Origin: an uncultured bacterium | GTDB taxonomy: Bacteria; Muiribacteriota; Ozemobacteria; Ozemobacterales; Ozemobacteraceae | Direction of reading: 5' to 3' | Assembly (NCBI GenBank): GCA_900317935.1 | Contig: ONIU01000028.1 | Coordinates: forward strand, 19,739 to 54,682 | Length of the DNA: 34,944 nt | Part shown: positions 15,897 through 23,843 of the stretch, piece by piece | Layout of the letters: each line of letters begins with the position of its first letter | How positions within the stretch are numbered: the first letter of the stretch is position 1 | Made by a program: the position numbers and the translations under genes | Notes under the pieces: model-generated | What the model saw: only the letters and a program-made list of their open reading frames with translations | The model's database searches: none | Told to the model about the DNA's origin: nothing

Positions 15897-16022
15897 GGGT
15901 TGGAAGGGTTAGAAGGGTTAGAAGGGTTGGAAGGGTTGGAAGGGTTGGAAGGGTTGGAAGGGTTGGAAGAGTTGGAAGGGTTGGAAGGGTTGGAAGGGTT
16001 AGAAGGGTTGGAAGGGTTAAAA
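15897..16022 (+). repeat. 9-base minisatellite, 14 units
   Basis: Fourteen consecutive units of GGGTTGGAA occupy 126 bases. Variants are GGGTTAGAA (units 2, 3, 12), GAGTTGGAA (unit 9) and GGGTTAAAA (unit 14). Related arrays lie in flhB and, inverted, at 1291-1326. Confidence 0.95.
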
Positions 16023-16132
16023 GTGTTACGCTATGCTGTGGGACACTTCGTTGTGGGACGTTTCACTGTGGTAATTGTCGACCAACTCTCACGGGCAGCG
16101 TCAGCTGCCTTCTTACAGATTGCGTAAGCAAT

Positions 16133-16158
16133 CGTCCCACAGAGGCTTTAGCCTCGTC
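16133..16158 (+). repeat. GTCCCACAG-plus-hairpin element, copy 1
   Basis: GTCCCACAG is followed by a stem with a GCTTTAGC centre (GAGGCTTTAGCCTC, 16142-16155). A second copy with a different but still complementary stem lies at 33419-33447. Confidence 0.6.
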
Positions 16159-16171
16159 TCACCAACCACTA

Positions 16172-16236
16172 AATTCTCAATTCTCAATTCTCATCTCTCA
16201 ATTCTTAATTCTTAATTCTCTAATCCCTTCTCCCTA
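16172..16236 (+). repeat. CTCAATT/CTTAATT low-complexity tract
   Basis: Tandem ATTCTCA, ATTCTTA and TCTCTAATCCC-like units. Bases 16182-16201 are the exact inverse of 1096-1115 at the end of ruvX, which links the two loci to one repeat family. Confidence 0.75.
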
Positions 16237-16243
16237 ATCCCTA

Positions 16244-16285
16244 GCAAAAAGGCTTTGCCTTTTTGCAGCCAAGCTTTGCTTGGCT
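16244..16285 (-). terminator. Two perfect hairpins directly after fliO, possible terminator
   Basis: AGCCAAGC/GCTTGGCT (16267-16274 with 16278-16285) and GCAAAAAGGC/GCCTTTTTGC (16244-16253 with 16257-16266) each close a 3-base loop and begin immediately after the fliO stop codon. They could end or attenuate the upstream transcript, but no T run follows on the minus strand. Confidence 0.4.
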
Positions 16286-17113
16286 CTATTTATTATTGGC
16301 TTTTATAATCATATTTTTCAACCTTTTTAAGCGGTCTTCATGGTTTTTATCCAAGGTTGATTTTACTTGCTCAGCTTTTTTTTCTTCTATTATTCTGCTA
16401 GCTTCATCAGATAAGTTAGAATCGTTATTCTGTTCATCGCTGCCTTTATTCATAAATGGGAAAAGTTTGTCTAGACCGGGCGTTACCGACTGTCCATATT
16501 TCAGTCTGTAAGCATCTATTGTATCTTTGTCTGTTATTTCGGTAAGAAAGTTTATGCTGCTTTCGGTAACTCCTAGGACCATCATTTTTCCCATAACATC
16601 TACTATATAGATTAGTCTTTTGTTGTCTAAAGGAACTATTCCAAGGACTTTTCCAAAATTGTTGGAGCCGAAACCTGTTTTTTTCTGAATGAACCAGGAT
16701 GCAGCCAATGCAAGAACTATTATGCCGAAAAGTGATATAATCAGACTGAAAGTTCCAGACATACCATTTGTTGGACTTGGTAATCTGTTTGTATTTGTAG
16801 GAGTCTTTTCTGAAAAAAGCGGTAAAGAACCTTCGTCTATGACTGTTTTTTTTGTTTCAGAAGCTAGTGCGGATGTTGAGGCTGTATTGGTTAAAATATT
16901 TTCTTCTTCTTTTGCTTTTACGCTAACAAATTGTTCGGTTTCCTGCTCAACAGAAGAAGTTCCTATTTTAGTAGCCTTTATAAAATCTTGGGCTGCATTA
17001 GAATTGTTATTTGCTAAAAACAAACCGTTGCCTGCAACAACGGTTTGATTACATACAAATAACGCTATAAGAACATATATGACCAAAAGGGTCAAGTTAA
17101 TAGCTTTTTTCAC
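16286..17113 (-). CDS. fliO: Flagellar biosynthesis protein FliO
   Basis: The product shows FliO features: an N-terminal signal-like segment (KKAINLTLLVIYVLIALFV), a variable periplasmic region with Thr/Asn-rich sequence, a membrane helix (SLIISLFGIIVLALAASWFI) and the cytoplasmic FliO core GKVLGIVPLDNKRLIYIVDV...MMVLGVTESSINFL. FliO is a scaffold for assembling the FliP ring. The start is uncertain. A TTG at 17170 would overlap cheY by 29 bases and add 19 charged residues. The GTG at 17113 gives a typical signal peptide opening MKKAINLT and avoids the overlap, so I prefer it. Neither has a good ribosome site. The repeat island follows the stop. Confidence 0.85.
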   Translation of the reverse strand: MKKAINLTLLVIYVLIALFVCNQTVVAGNGLFLANNNSNAAQDFIKATKIGTSSVEQETEQFVSVKAKEEENILTNTASTSALASETKKTVIDEGSLPLFSEKTPTNTNRLPSPTNGMSGTFSLIISLFGIIVLALAASWFIQKKTGFGSNNFGKVLGIVPLDNKRLIYIVDVMGKMMVLGVTESSINFLTEITDKDTIDAYRLKYGQSVTPGLDKLFPFMNKGSDEQNNDSNLSDEASRIIEEKKAEQVKSTLDKNHEDRLKRLKNMIIKANNK

Positions 17114-17141
17114 GTTTATTAAATTTTTAAGACTTAAACTT

Positions 17142-17504
17142 TTATCTGAGCGCTTTTTGAACTGCTTCAATAACTCGATTTGGTTGGAATGGTTTTACAA
17201 TGAAGTCTCTAGCTCCTGCTTGGATGGCATCAATAACCATGGCTTGCTGCCCCATAGCACTGCACATAATGACTCTTGCAGCAGGATCAAGCTTTTTAAT
17301 AGCTTTAACTGCTTCAATACCGTTCATTTCTGGCATTGTAATATCCATTGTAACCAAATCTGGTTTCAGTTTTTGATAAAGCTCAACGGCTACTTTACCG
17401 GTTTGAGCTTCACCGACTACCTCAAAGCCATTCTTTGTAAGAATGTCTTTAATCATCATGCGCATAAAAGCTGCGTCGTCAACTATTAGAATTGTCTTTC
17501 CCAT
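17142..17504 (-). CDS. cheY: Chemotaxis response regulator CheY
   Basis: A single receiver domain of 120 residues: acidic pair Asp9/Asp10 (ILIVDDAAFMRMM), phospho-acceptor Asp54 (LVTMDITMPEMNG), Ser82 (MCSAMG) and Lys104 (FIVKPF). It is phosphorylated by CheA and binds FliM and FliY at the motor switch. Its place between fliY and fliO is the same as in Bacillus and Clostridium clusters. The ATG has AAGGAGAT about 10 bases upstream. Confidence 0.95.
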   Translation of the reverse strand: MGKTILIVDDAAFMRMMIKDILTKNGFEVVGEAQTGKVAVELYQKLKPDLVTMDITMPEMNGIEAVKAIKKLDPAARVIMCSAMGQQAMVIDAIQAGARDFIVKPFQPNRVIEAVQKALR

Positions 17505-17521
17505 ACGAAATGGAAATCTCC

Positions 17522-18892
17522 TTAGAGAGCCTGTAATCTATCTTGTGGATTGATTATATTTGTAATGCGAACCGCAAAGTTTTCATCAATAACAACTACT
17601 TCACCTTTGGCGATTAGTTTATTATTTACAAAAACTTCAACCGATTCACCAGCTAACTTATTTAACTCTACTACAGAACCTATACCTAATTCAAGTACAT
17701 CTTTTATTAACATTCTAGTTCGCCCTAATTCGACGGTTATTTCTAGCGGAACGTCTAAAAGAAGGTCGATATTAGATTGTAATCCAACGCCTCCAGGCAT
17801 TTGGAGCATATTAAATTCTGCAGGAGCACCTTGAAGCATACCGGGCATACCCGGCATTCCTGGCATACCAGGCATCATACCCGGCATACCAGGCATTTGT
17901 CCAGGCATACCAGGCATTCCTGGCATCATACCAGGCATTTGTCCGGGCATACCAGGCATTCCTGGCATCATACCCGGCATTTGTCCAGGCATTCCCGGCA
18001 TCATACCAGGCATCTGACCTGGCATTCCAGGCATCTGACCAGGTATCTGACCAGGTATTGGTTGTTGTGCCATCGGATCCATCATTGGTGGCATACCAGC
18101 ACCGGGTGGTGGTGGAGGCGGAACTTGAGCTTTTGGAGGTTCTTTTGCGGGTTTATTTAATTCGTGTGCCATAAGTAAAGCAAATTCAGCAGGATAAAGC
18201 TGAATCATTTCTGTAGTAGCTACATCTCCTAACTTAAGATTGTAACCTATTCTTAAGAAATCGCCACCTTCATGAAAATCAGGCATATCAGCAGGGGCAC
18301 CCTGACTGAAATTTACCATTTCAGGAGTTGGCGGAGAAATATCTACGCGCTTTTTGAAGATTTCTGCAAGGCTTGTTGTAGTTTTCCCCATCATTTGATT
18401 GAGCATTTCCTGACAAGCAGAAATATGCATTTCCTGGAATTCTACATTTACCCCGGAACCACCCATGGCCAAATCGCCAATTATCGCAACAGTTGGCTTC
18501 TTTAAGACCAGATAGGTAAGTCCGTCAAAACCTTCAACATAGGCTATTTTTAAAACTAAATATTCGTCACTGGCACATTCTTGTACTAAGTCAGAATAAG
18601 AGATAACTCTGACTTGTTCTAATGCAATTTCTGCATTCTGCTGGTTAACGAACATCTGAACAACAGAAGAAGTTGCACCTAATGCTAGTTTTGCTACTTC
18701 TGTTAGTTGATTAATGTCTTCCTGAGTAAATTTGGTTGTCGGACCAGCACCACTTGGCGGCGGAGCAGCCGGTGGAACAGGTGCAGGTTCAGGCGCAGGA
18801 GCCTCATCGCCACCAGACGAAGAGTCGCCTCCTCCAATTCCTCCGTTTAATAGAGCATTAATTTCTTCTTGCGAGAGTACACCATCACTCAC
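17522..18892 (-). CDS. fliY: Flagellar switch protein FliY (CheC-like plus FliN domain)
   Basis: The 456-residue protein opens with LSQEEINALLNG, the CheY-P-binding peptide shared with FliM. A CheC/CheX-like domain follows (about 55-250), then a Pro/Met/Gly repeat linker (279-352), and a C-terminal FliN (SpoA) domain (about 372-456: VPLEITVELGRTRMLIKDVLELGIGSVVELN). The second phosphatase centre is intact (S158-x3-E162-x2-N165, then SPP 22 residues on). The first reads E65-V-A-K68 where the family has E-x-x-N, so one active centre looks lost. FliY is both a switch component and a CheY-P phosphatase. The GTG start is fixed by GGAGG about nine bases upstream and lies two bases after the fliM stop. 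Confidence 0.95.
   Translation of the reverse strand: MSDGVLSQEEINALLNGGIGGGDSSSGGDEAPAPEPAPVPPAAPPPSGAGPTTKFTQEDINQLTEVAKLALGATSSVVQMFVNQQNAEIALEQVRVISYSDLVQECASDEYLVLKIAYVEGFDGLTYLVLKKPTVAIIGDLAMGGSGVNVEFQEMHISACQEMLNQMMGKTTTSLAEIFKKRVDISPPTPEMVNFSQGAPADMPDFHEGGDFLRIGYNLKLGDVATTEMIQLYPAEFALLMAHELNKPAKEPPKAQVPPPPPPGAGMPPMMDPMAQQPIPGQIPGQMPGMPGQMPGMMPGMPGQMPGMMPGMPGMPGQMPGMMPGMPGMPGQMPGMPGMMPGMPGMPGMPGMLQGAPAEFNMLQMPGGVGLQSNIDLLLDVPLEITVELGRTRMLIKDVLELGIGSVVELNKLAGESVEVFVNNKLIAKGEVVVIDENFAVRITNIINPQDRLQAL
17837..18058 (-). repeat. Met-Pro-Gly coding repeat in fliY
   Basis: Residues 279-352 of FliY consist of PGM, PGQM and PGMM units, encoded by near-identical GGCATACCAGGCATTCC-type sequence on the plus strand. 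The tract joins the CheC-like and FliN domains and should be extended and flexible. Confidence 0.9.
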
Positions 18893-18894
18893 GT

Positions 18895-20028
18895 TTATTC
18901 TTCCTCCTCTTGACCAGGGGGCTCAAGAACCTTGGTAATTGAAATGGCCATTTTTTTCCCAAGAATACCAGGGCGGCCATGGAATTTTACTTGATTTCCG
19001 ACTCTTATATTAAGGTCTTCTTTTACTAACTGATTGGTTAGCAAATAATCTCCTACTTGAAGATTTACTATATCTTCAAGAGGGTAGACTGCACGACCTA
19101 ATTCGGCAACAACAGGTAAAACAACTGCTTTTACCTGTTTCCCTAAGATATCGACATTTGTTTTGCTGGCTTCACTTTCTTTTCTGACTGCAGCGAACCA
19201 TGAAGCAGCATTTAATTTATGTGTAATAGATTCAACCGTATTGTATGGAATACAAAGCTTAAGGTTTCCAGTTGTATCTAATATGCTTATTTCAATTTTT
19301 ATTGTTACTACAACATCGTTTGGAGGCACGATCTGAGCAAACTGAGGGTTAGATTCCACTAATTCTATAACCGGCATCAGATCTATAACGTTTATCCAGG
19401 CTTCACGCAGACGGTCGATTATGCCTATCATTATTTTCTGCATTATCTGTTTTTCAACATCTGTAAGTTGTCTCAATGTAGATAATGGAGTTCCGTTGCC
19501 GCCTAACAAACGATCTAGGATGGAAAAAACTATGCTTAAATCCATTTGCAGCATTGCTTCACCGTCAAGACTATCTGAACGGAAAATTGTTATGAAAGTC
19601 GGCGGGAATATGGAACCGATAAATTCTTCAAAAGTTTCCTGTGTTACGCTGAGAATTGTTGCTGTAACGCCCATTCTCAGTCTTGTTGATATATCTGTTC
19701 CTATTAGTCGGGCAAAAGATTCATGAATAAGTTGAACTGTTCCAAGCTGTTCTTTAGAAAACTTAGTTTGGCGCTTGAAATCGTATTTTCTTTCTTTGCC
19801 TTTACTGCTTGAAGAACTACTGCTGCTACTGTCATCAGAAGAACTCGAAAAATTAGAAGATATTTTTGGTCCTTCGGATCTTATAGGCGCAGATTCAATT
19901 TTAGGTTCGGTTGACACAGAAGAAGCCGCAGCTGGGGCAGGCTCAGGTGCGGCGGCAACAGCATCTTCTGACGGCTGCAATGCTGATAGCAGTGCGTCAA
20001 TTTCGTTTTGACTTAAGGTGTCAACCAT
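18895..20028 (-). CDS. fliM: Flagellar motor switch protein FliM
   Basis: 377 residues with the FliM order: N-terminal LSQNEIDALLSAL (CheY-P binding), an Ala/Pro and then poly-Ser linker (about 58-76), YDFKRQTKFSKEQLGTVQLIHESFARL, the CheC-like middle domain including the GSIFPPTFITIF region, and a C-terminal SpoA domain (IVNLQVGDYLLTNQLVKEDLNIRVGNQVKF). FliM binds CheY-P and transmits it to the rotor through FliG and FliY. It is slightly longer than usual because of the linker. Two bases separate it from fliY. Confidence 0.96.
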   Translation of the reverse strand: MVDTLSQNEIDALLSALQPSEDAVAAAPEPAPAAASSVSTEPKIESAPIRSEGPKISSNFSSSSDDSSSSSSSSSKGKERKYDFKRQTKFSKEQLGTVQLIHESFARLIGTDISTRLRMGVTATILSVTQETFEEFIGSIFPPTFITIFRSDSLDGEAMLQMDLSIVFSILDRLLGGNGTPLSTLRQLTDVEKQIMQKIMIGIIDRLREAWINVIDLMPVIELVESNPQFAQIVPPNDVVVTIKIEISILDTTGNLKLCIPYNTVESITHKLNAASWFAAVRKESEASKTNVDILGKQVKAVVLPVVAELGRAVYPLEDIVNLQVGDYLLTNQLVKEDLNIRVGNQVKFHGRPGILGKKMAISITKVLEPPGQEEEE

Positions 20029-20052
20029 TAAATATTTCCAAGAACCATATTT

Positions 20053-20517
20053 TTAATTTATCAGGAAAGTTGGTATAACAACCTGAATGATACGGCTTTC
20101 TGAAGTAGATTTACCTAATACATTATTAAGTTCTCTTTCGAGATCTTTGTGCATAAAGCGGTCTACGTAATCTTCTTTTGCACGCTGTGCATTAAGTTTC
20201 ATCAGATGGTTATTAACCCTGTCTCGAAGTTCAGCTTTGCGTTCTTCAAGCTCTTGTTCAAGACTTCCGATATAACCTATTTCAACTTGTATTTTTATAT
20301 AGTGGAGTTCTTCGTCTCTTGTGTTAGCAACAAATTCACCTAGGTCAAAACGTCCCATCTTCGGGGTATTACTAATCTGGTCTTGTGTAGGTGGGGGAAG
20401 TGCTGCTCCTGGACCTGTAGTGGCCTTTTTTGAAGCCATATAGGCAAATAAGCCAATACCTAGACCAACTAAGAGCACAATGAGAACTATAATTATTATT
20501 TTTATTTTTCCTGACAT
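20053..20517 (-). CDS. fliL: Flagellar basal-body-associated protein FliL
   Basis: The product has one membrane helix right after the start (IIIIVLIVLLVGLGIGLFAYM), a Pro-rich spacer and a periplasmic FliL domain (FDLGEFVANTRDEELHYIKIQVEIGY...RVNNHLMKLN...LERELNNVLG). FliL surrounds stator units and modulates torque. An in-frame GTG at 20535 would add six residues (MLVLQI); I chose the ATG at 20517 because MSGKIKIIII is the normal FliL opening, but no clear Shine-Dalgarno sequence supports either. motA and motB, which often lie beside fliL in this type of cluster, are absent here. Confidence 0.92.
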   Translation of the reverse strand: MSGKIKIIIIVLIVLLVGLGIGLFAYMASKKATTGPGAALPPPTQDQISNTPKMGRFDLGEFVANTRDEELHYIKIQVEIGYIGSLEQELEERKAELRDRVNNHLMKLNAQRAKEDYVDRFMHKDLERELNNVLGKSTSESRIIQVVIPTFLIN

Positions 20518-20628
20518 AATTTGTAAAACTAACACGAGGAGTTAAAGTAAGTCAATGCCTTACGAATAAATTAATGACTCCAAGGTTAAAAATACTCCTT
20601 TTTGGAAAATATTGCCATACTTTATTAA

Positions 20629-20695
20629 GCTGAAAATTGAAAGTTGAAAACTGAAAACTATTTTTTCTTTCAATTTTCAGTTCTCAACTTTCAGC
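20629..20695. repeat. Large imperfect inverted repeat between flgE and fliL
   Basis: GTTGAAAACTGAAAA (20643-20657) pairs 14 of 15 with 20674-20688, and GCTGAAA (20629-20635) with TTTCAGC (20689-20695), leaving a 7-base bulge. It lies 5 bases after the flgE stop and consists of TGAAAGT/TGAAAAC subunits. It may stabilise or end the flgE message; there is no T run. Confidence 0.6.
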
Positions 20696-20700
20696 TTTCA

Positions 20701-23514
20701 TTATCTCTTCAAGTTAACTACTTCCTGAAGGATTTCATCTGATGTGGTGATAACTCTTGAGTTAGCCTGGAAAGCTCTCTGAGTTACAATCATATTGGTG
20801 AATTCTTCTGAAATGTCAACGTTACTCATTTCCAAAGAATTTGGAACAATGATACCGGCTTTACTAATGCCAGGTTTTGTTACTACAGCAATACCAGAAC
20901 TTGGAGAGAAAGCGTAGAGGTTGTTCCCTGTTTTTTCTAACCCGGCTGGATTATTGAAGGTTGCAATAGCTACCTGTGCAATTGGCTGCTTCTGACCATT
21001 TGAGTAAACACCTCTGATAACACCGTCTTCTTCGAAATAAATCTGTTGGAGAAGACCCATTGCATAACCGTCCTGACTTTCAGCTTTAGTAGTGAAGTCT
21101 GATTCGAATTGTGTGATAAGGTCTGCCTTCATGTCGATATTTACTTCGTTGCTGCCTTCTGGCTGCATGGTAAGAGTTGGAATGTAAGACTTGCCAAGGT
21201 CGATTTTACCGGCATGAGTGAAATACATTTTCCCTTCACGATTCTGAATTAAAGCGTCATTGGCTCTTTCTAATTCTTCTTCTGTGGGGTCTTCAGGATC
21301 CATAACACCGTTAGATGGGTCATTGAGCCATCTGATGATTTCATCATCATCAGGAGCATAGCTAACTTTGTAGCTCCATTCCTGAGTTTCGGAGTTAGTG
21401 TGTTCCCATCTGGTTACTAATGCATGTGCACCGCCAAGAGAGTCGTAGCAGACTATGTTGGTAGAGTGAGTAGCGCCTTTGGCTATAGAACCGTCGATTT
21501 TGTATTCTTCGCCGTTTACTTCGCACTTGAAGGTCATAGTTTTAGATGCTGGCTGTGGAACATAGATATTTACTGAATCTGCAGCACCTCTTTCGGCTGT
21601 GGTTGTGAAACTCATCTTTTCATTTGGAAGCCATGCATCCATACCTTCAGTAAGGTCGAAAGTTAATCCGCCATAGTTGAAAGTGCTGACTGCTGCGGTT
21701 CCGAATGTTGTGCCTGCAGTTAAACCTAACTGGTCGATGTTGGTGCCGTTGATATATAAGCGTTCACCGGAGCCAGGAGTGTTGCTAGTGATTACGAGCA
21801 TGTCTGGGCTTCCGTCATTGTCTGAATCCTGGAAAGCTGCAGTTGCATCAACATTGTCGGCTGCAAGCTTGGAGTTGATGGAAGCAAGGATTGCACCGCG
21901 GCTGTAGACCTGATTTGCACCAGCAAGTTTGTCTTCAAAAGTAATCTGAGTTGCGTTGCCGTGTCTGTCAGTGATGATTAATTTAACATCGCTAGCTGGG
22001 TCCCAGTTGTCGTGTGAAAAATCTGCACTGCCAGCTGCACCACCTGCGGCTATGATAGCTGCTTCGGCTGCATTAACATCCTGGAATACTTCAGCCTTAG
22101 ATCCGCCTGTTCCTCTTTCAGCGCCTTCAGAAAGGCCAAGGTCTGTGAAACTGCCAGTAGCGTTGCTTATCTTCAATTCGCGGTTGCTACCTGTAGCGTT
22201 GCTTACAAGCTGGAAATTAGCAGTAACAGAGTCGAAGTAAATTGTGGCACGAACGCCTGCGTTAGCTAATTCCTTATTAATCTTGTCTACTATTTGAGAA
22301 GTAGAGTAGGGGGCATCAGCATTGGTGAAAGTGATTGTAGCTTCTCTTGGGAAGGTTACTTCAGTGTGTTCTGTGCCGTCATCAAGAGTATAAATCTGAG
22401 TGTCAGTTACTGTGAAAGATGTATCTTCGTCTGGAGTCCAGAAGCTGCCGAAAGTAGTGGGTTCGCCAGTGAAACGAGCCTGATTGCCGCCGAGAGTGCC
22501 TGAACCGATGAAACCTCTTTCAGAACCTACAACGCGGTAAGAAGTAGCTCTTGTTGGATCGCCGCCGTCGAAAATGATTTCTACGGTTTCGTCTTTAACT
22601 TCTTTGCCGGTTACTGTTACGCCTGAGCTTACGCCGTTGCCGCTGTTAGAAACAGCATTTATTGGCATTGTGGCAGAACCTGGTTGTGGGTCGCCGTCTG
22701 GGTCATAAGTGAAATAGGGTGAAGATATATTAGAAGTTGCACCTTCTGGTTCAACTGTGCTTTCGATTACATTTCCGTCGTCATCGCATTTGATTGTGCC
22801 TGTGGCAACGTTGCCTTCAGTGTCGTCATAAGCTGTCCATACCCAGTTGTTTGAATCAAGCTTTTTGAACTTGAATTGGAGATTCTGCTGATTATTTTCG
22901 CTATCGAAGAATGTGAGGGTATTAAGACCAAATTCTACGTCTCTTTCATTTGAACTTGCATCAAGATTACAAGAATAAACGATTTCGTTAGTCTGATGAG
23001 CATGTTTCTTCAAATACTTACAAATATTAATATCTGATGGAACAATACCAGTTTCTTTCATTTCAAGATTGCCAGTCTTTGGGTTCTGAACTGCTGACCA
23101 ACCCTGCATTTTGCTGCCTGTATTGGTCATAACCAGATCGTAGCTGTCTGAAATGTTAAGGTTACCGTCACGAGTGTAGTAAGTGCTGCCGTCGTATTGA
23201 TGAACAACGAAGAATCCTTCACCTTCAATAGCTATGTCAGTGTCTTTGCCAGTGAATTCAATATTACCCTGATCCATCAAGGTATCGATTGCTGCTTTTT
23301 TAACACCAAGACCAACCTGCATTGGGTTCTGACTACCGTAGTCGCCGAAAGCCTGCTGCCCGTATCTCAATGTTTGGCAGAAAAGATCTGCGAACTCAGT
23401 TCGACCACGTTTGAAAGCGGTTGTATTTACGTTAGAGATGTTATTAGAGATAACATCCATCTTAGTCTGGAAGTTCTTAAGACCTGTTACACCAGTAAAT
23501 AATGATCTGATCAT
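20701..23514 (-). CDS. flgE: Flagellar hook protein FlgE, unusually long
   Basis: The N-terminus (MIRSLFTGVTGLKNFQTKMD...ISNNISNVNTTAFKRGR) and the C-terminus (SNVDISEEFTNMIVTQRAFQANSRVITTSDEILQ) are diagnostic for FlgE and form the coiled-coil core of the hook. At 937 residues it is more than twice the enterobacterial length; the extra sequence is surface-exposed middle domains. Two segments resemble flagellin hook IN motifs (TNADAPYSTSQIVDKINKE and GAILASINSKLAADNVDATA, each followed by a LGL-type ending), and TMTFKCEVNGEEYKIDGSI precedes the FlgE D2-like part. It is secreted through the flagellar export gate and its length is set by FliK. The leader upstream is strongly structured. Confidence 0.95.
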   Translation of the reverse strand: MIRSLFTGVTGLKNFQTKMDVISNNISNVNTTAFKRGRTEFADLFCQTLRYGQQAFGDYGSQNPMQVGLGVKKAAIDTLMDQGNIEFTGKDTDIAIEGEGFFVVHQYDGSTYYTRDGNLNISDSYDLVMTNTGSKMQGWSAVQNPKTGNLEMKETGIVPSDINICKYLKKHAHQTNEIVYSCNLDASSNERDVEFGLNTLTFFDSENNQQNLQFKFKKLDSNNWVWTAYDDTEGNVATGTIKCDDDGNVIESTVEPEGATSNISSPYFTYDPDGDPQPGSATMPINAVSNSGNGVSSGVTVTGKEVKDETVEIIFDGGDPTRATSYRVVGSERGFIGSGTLGGNQARFTGEPTTFGSFWTPDEDTSFTVTDTQIYTLDDGTEHTEVTFPREATITFTNADAPYSTSQIVDKINKELANAGVRATIYFDSVTANFQLVSNATGSNRELKISNATGSFTDLGLSEGAERGTGGSKAEVFQDVNAAEAAIIAAGGAAGSADFSHDNWDPASDVKLIITDRHGNATQITFEDKLAGANQVYSRGAILASINSKLAADNVDATAAFQDSDNDGSPDMLVITSNTPGSGERLYINGTNIDQLGLTAGTTFGTAAVSTFNYGGLTFDLTEGMDAWLPNEKMSFTTTAERGAADSVNIYVPQPASKTMTFKCEVNGEEYKIDGSIAKGATHSTNIVCYDSLGGAHALVTRWEHTNSETQEWSYKVSYAPDDDEIIRWLNDPSNGVMDPEDPTEEELERANDALIQNREGKMYFTHAGKIDLGKSYIPTLTMQPEGSNEVNIDMKADLITQFESDFTTKAESQDGYAMGLLQQIYFEEDGVIRGVYSNGQKQPIAQVAIATFNNPAGLEKTGNNLYAFSPSSGIAVVTKPGISKAGIIVPNSLEMSNVDISEEFTNMIVTQRAFQANSRVITTSDEILQEVVNLKR

Positions 23515-23539
23515 TATGCTATTCCTTTATAATGGGTTT

Positions 23540-23734
23540 CCGCACTATATGTCTATTACATATACACGGATGGCTCCGAAATCATTACATGGAGCATCGG
23601 ATCAAAGAAAGCTGCTGCTGTTGCAGTTTGCTTTCTCCGATCTCTTGCTGGGAATTGCAAAGATCAGTTTTTTTTCTTTAGTGACCACCTTCAGTCAGTC
23701 GGGTGGTCTATGACTTCCCGTTAGGGTCCGGTCA
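23540..23734 (-). promoter_or_regulatory. Structured leader upstream of flgE
   Basis: The 329-base gap before flgE contains five successive hairpins: 23540-23569 (stems of 3 and 7 bp), 23573-23595 (GCTCC/GGAGC), 23596-23641 (ATCGGA/TCCGAT, then GAAAGC/GCTTTC, then CTGC/GCAG), 23683-23708 (GACCACC/GGTGGTC) and 23711-23734 (TGAC/GTCA with CCC/GGG). AAAGGA precedes the ATG. I do not recognise a known riboswitch family. It could be a 5' regulatory RNA or a non-coding repeat element. Nothing else is visible between 23735 and 23843. Confidence 0.55.
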
Positions 23735-23843
23735 TATACTATTCGGATTTGTTTTGCTCTATTTCCTGATTCTTTACGTTTCCCTCTTTGTTTGCTTCTC
23801 CTAATTAATAATTTTCTCTGTTTATTCTTTGATTTGCCTGTCC

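Larger units (their letters stand above)
15780..16285. repeat. Repeat island between fliO and fliP
   Basis: This gap holds no gene. In order it contains AAGATTTAAG/AAGTTACAAG low-complexity sequence (15780-15840), TGTGGGACACTTCGTTGTG elements (about 15851-15869 and again 16038-16056), a small hairpin AGCAGCATAGCTGCT (15874-15888), the 9-base minisatellite, further palindromes (16118-16133, 16142-16155), a CTCAATT-type tract and two perfect hairpins next to the fliO stop. It splits an operon pair that is normally contiguous. Confidence 0.8.

Noticed and set aside
15890..16237. Open frame coding for (Val-Gly-Arg)n-like repeats
   Set aside because: It is only the 9-base minisatellite read in frame; the repeat has no stop codons in several frames and no ribosome site or conserved protein is present.
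17801..18160. Plus-strand frame rich in His-Thr-Arg
   Set aside because: It is the antisense reading of the fliY Met-Pro-Gly repeat.
23515..23843. Cyclic-di-GMP riboswitch before flgE
   Set aside because: The conserved GEMM core elements as I recall them are not found, although the region is highly structured.
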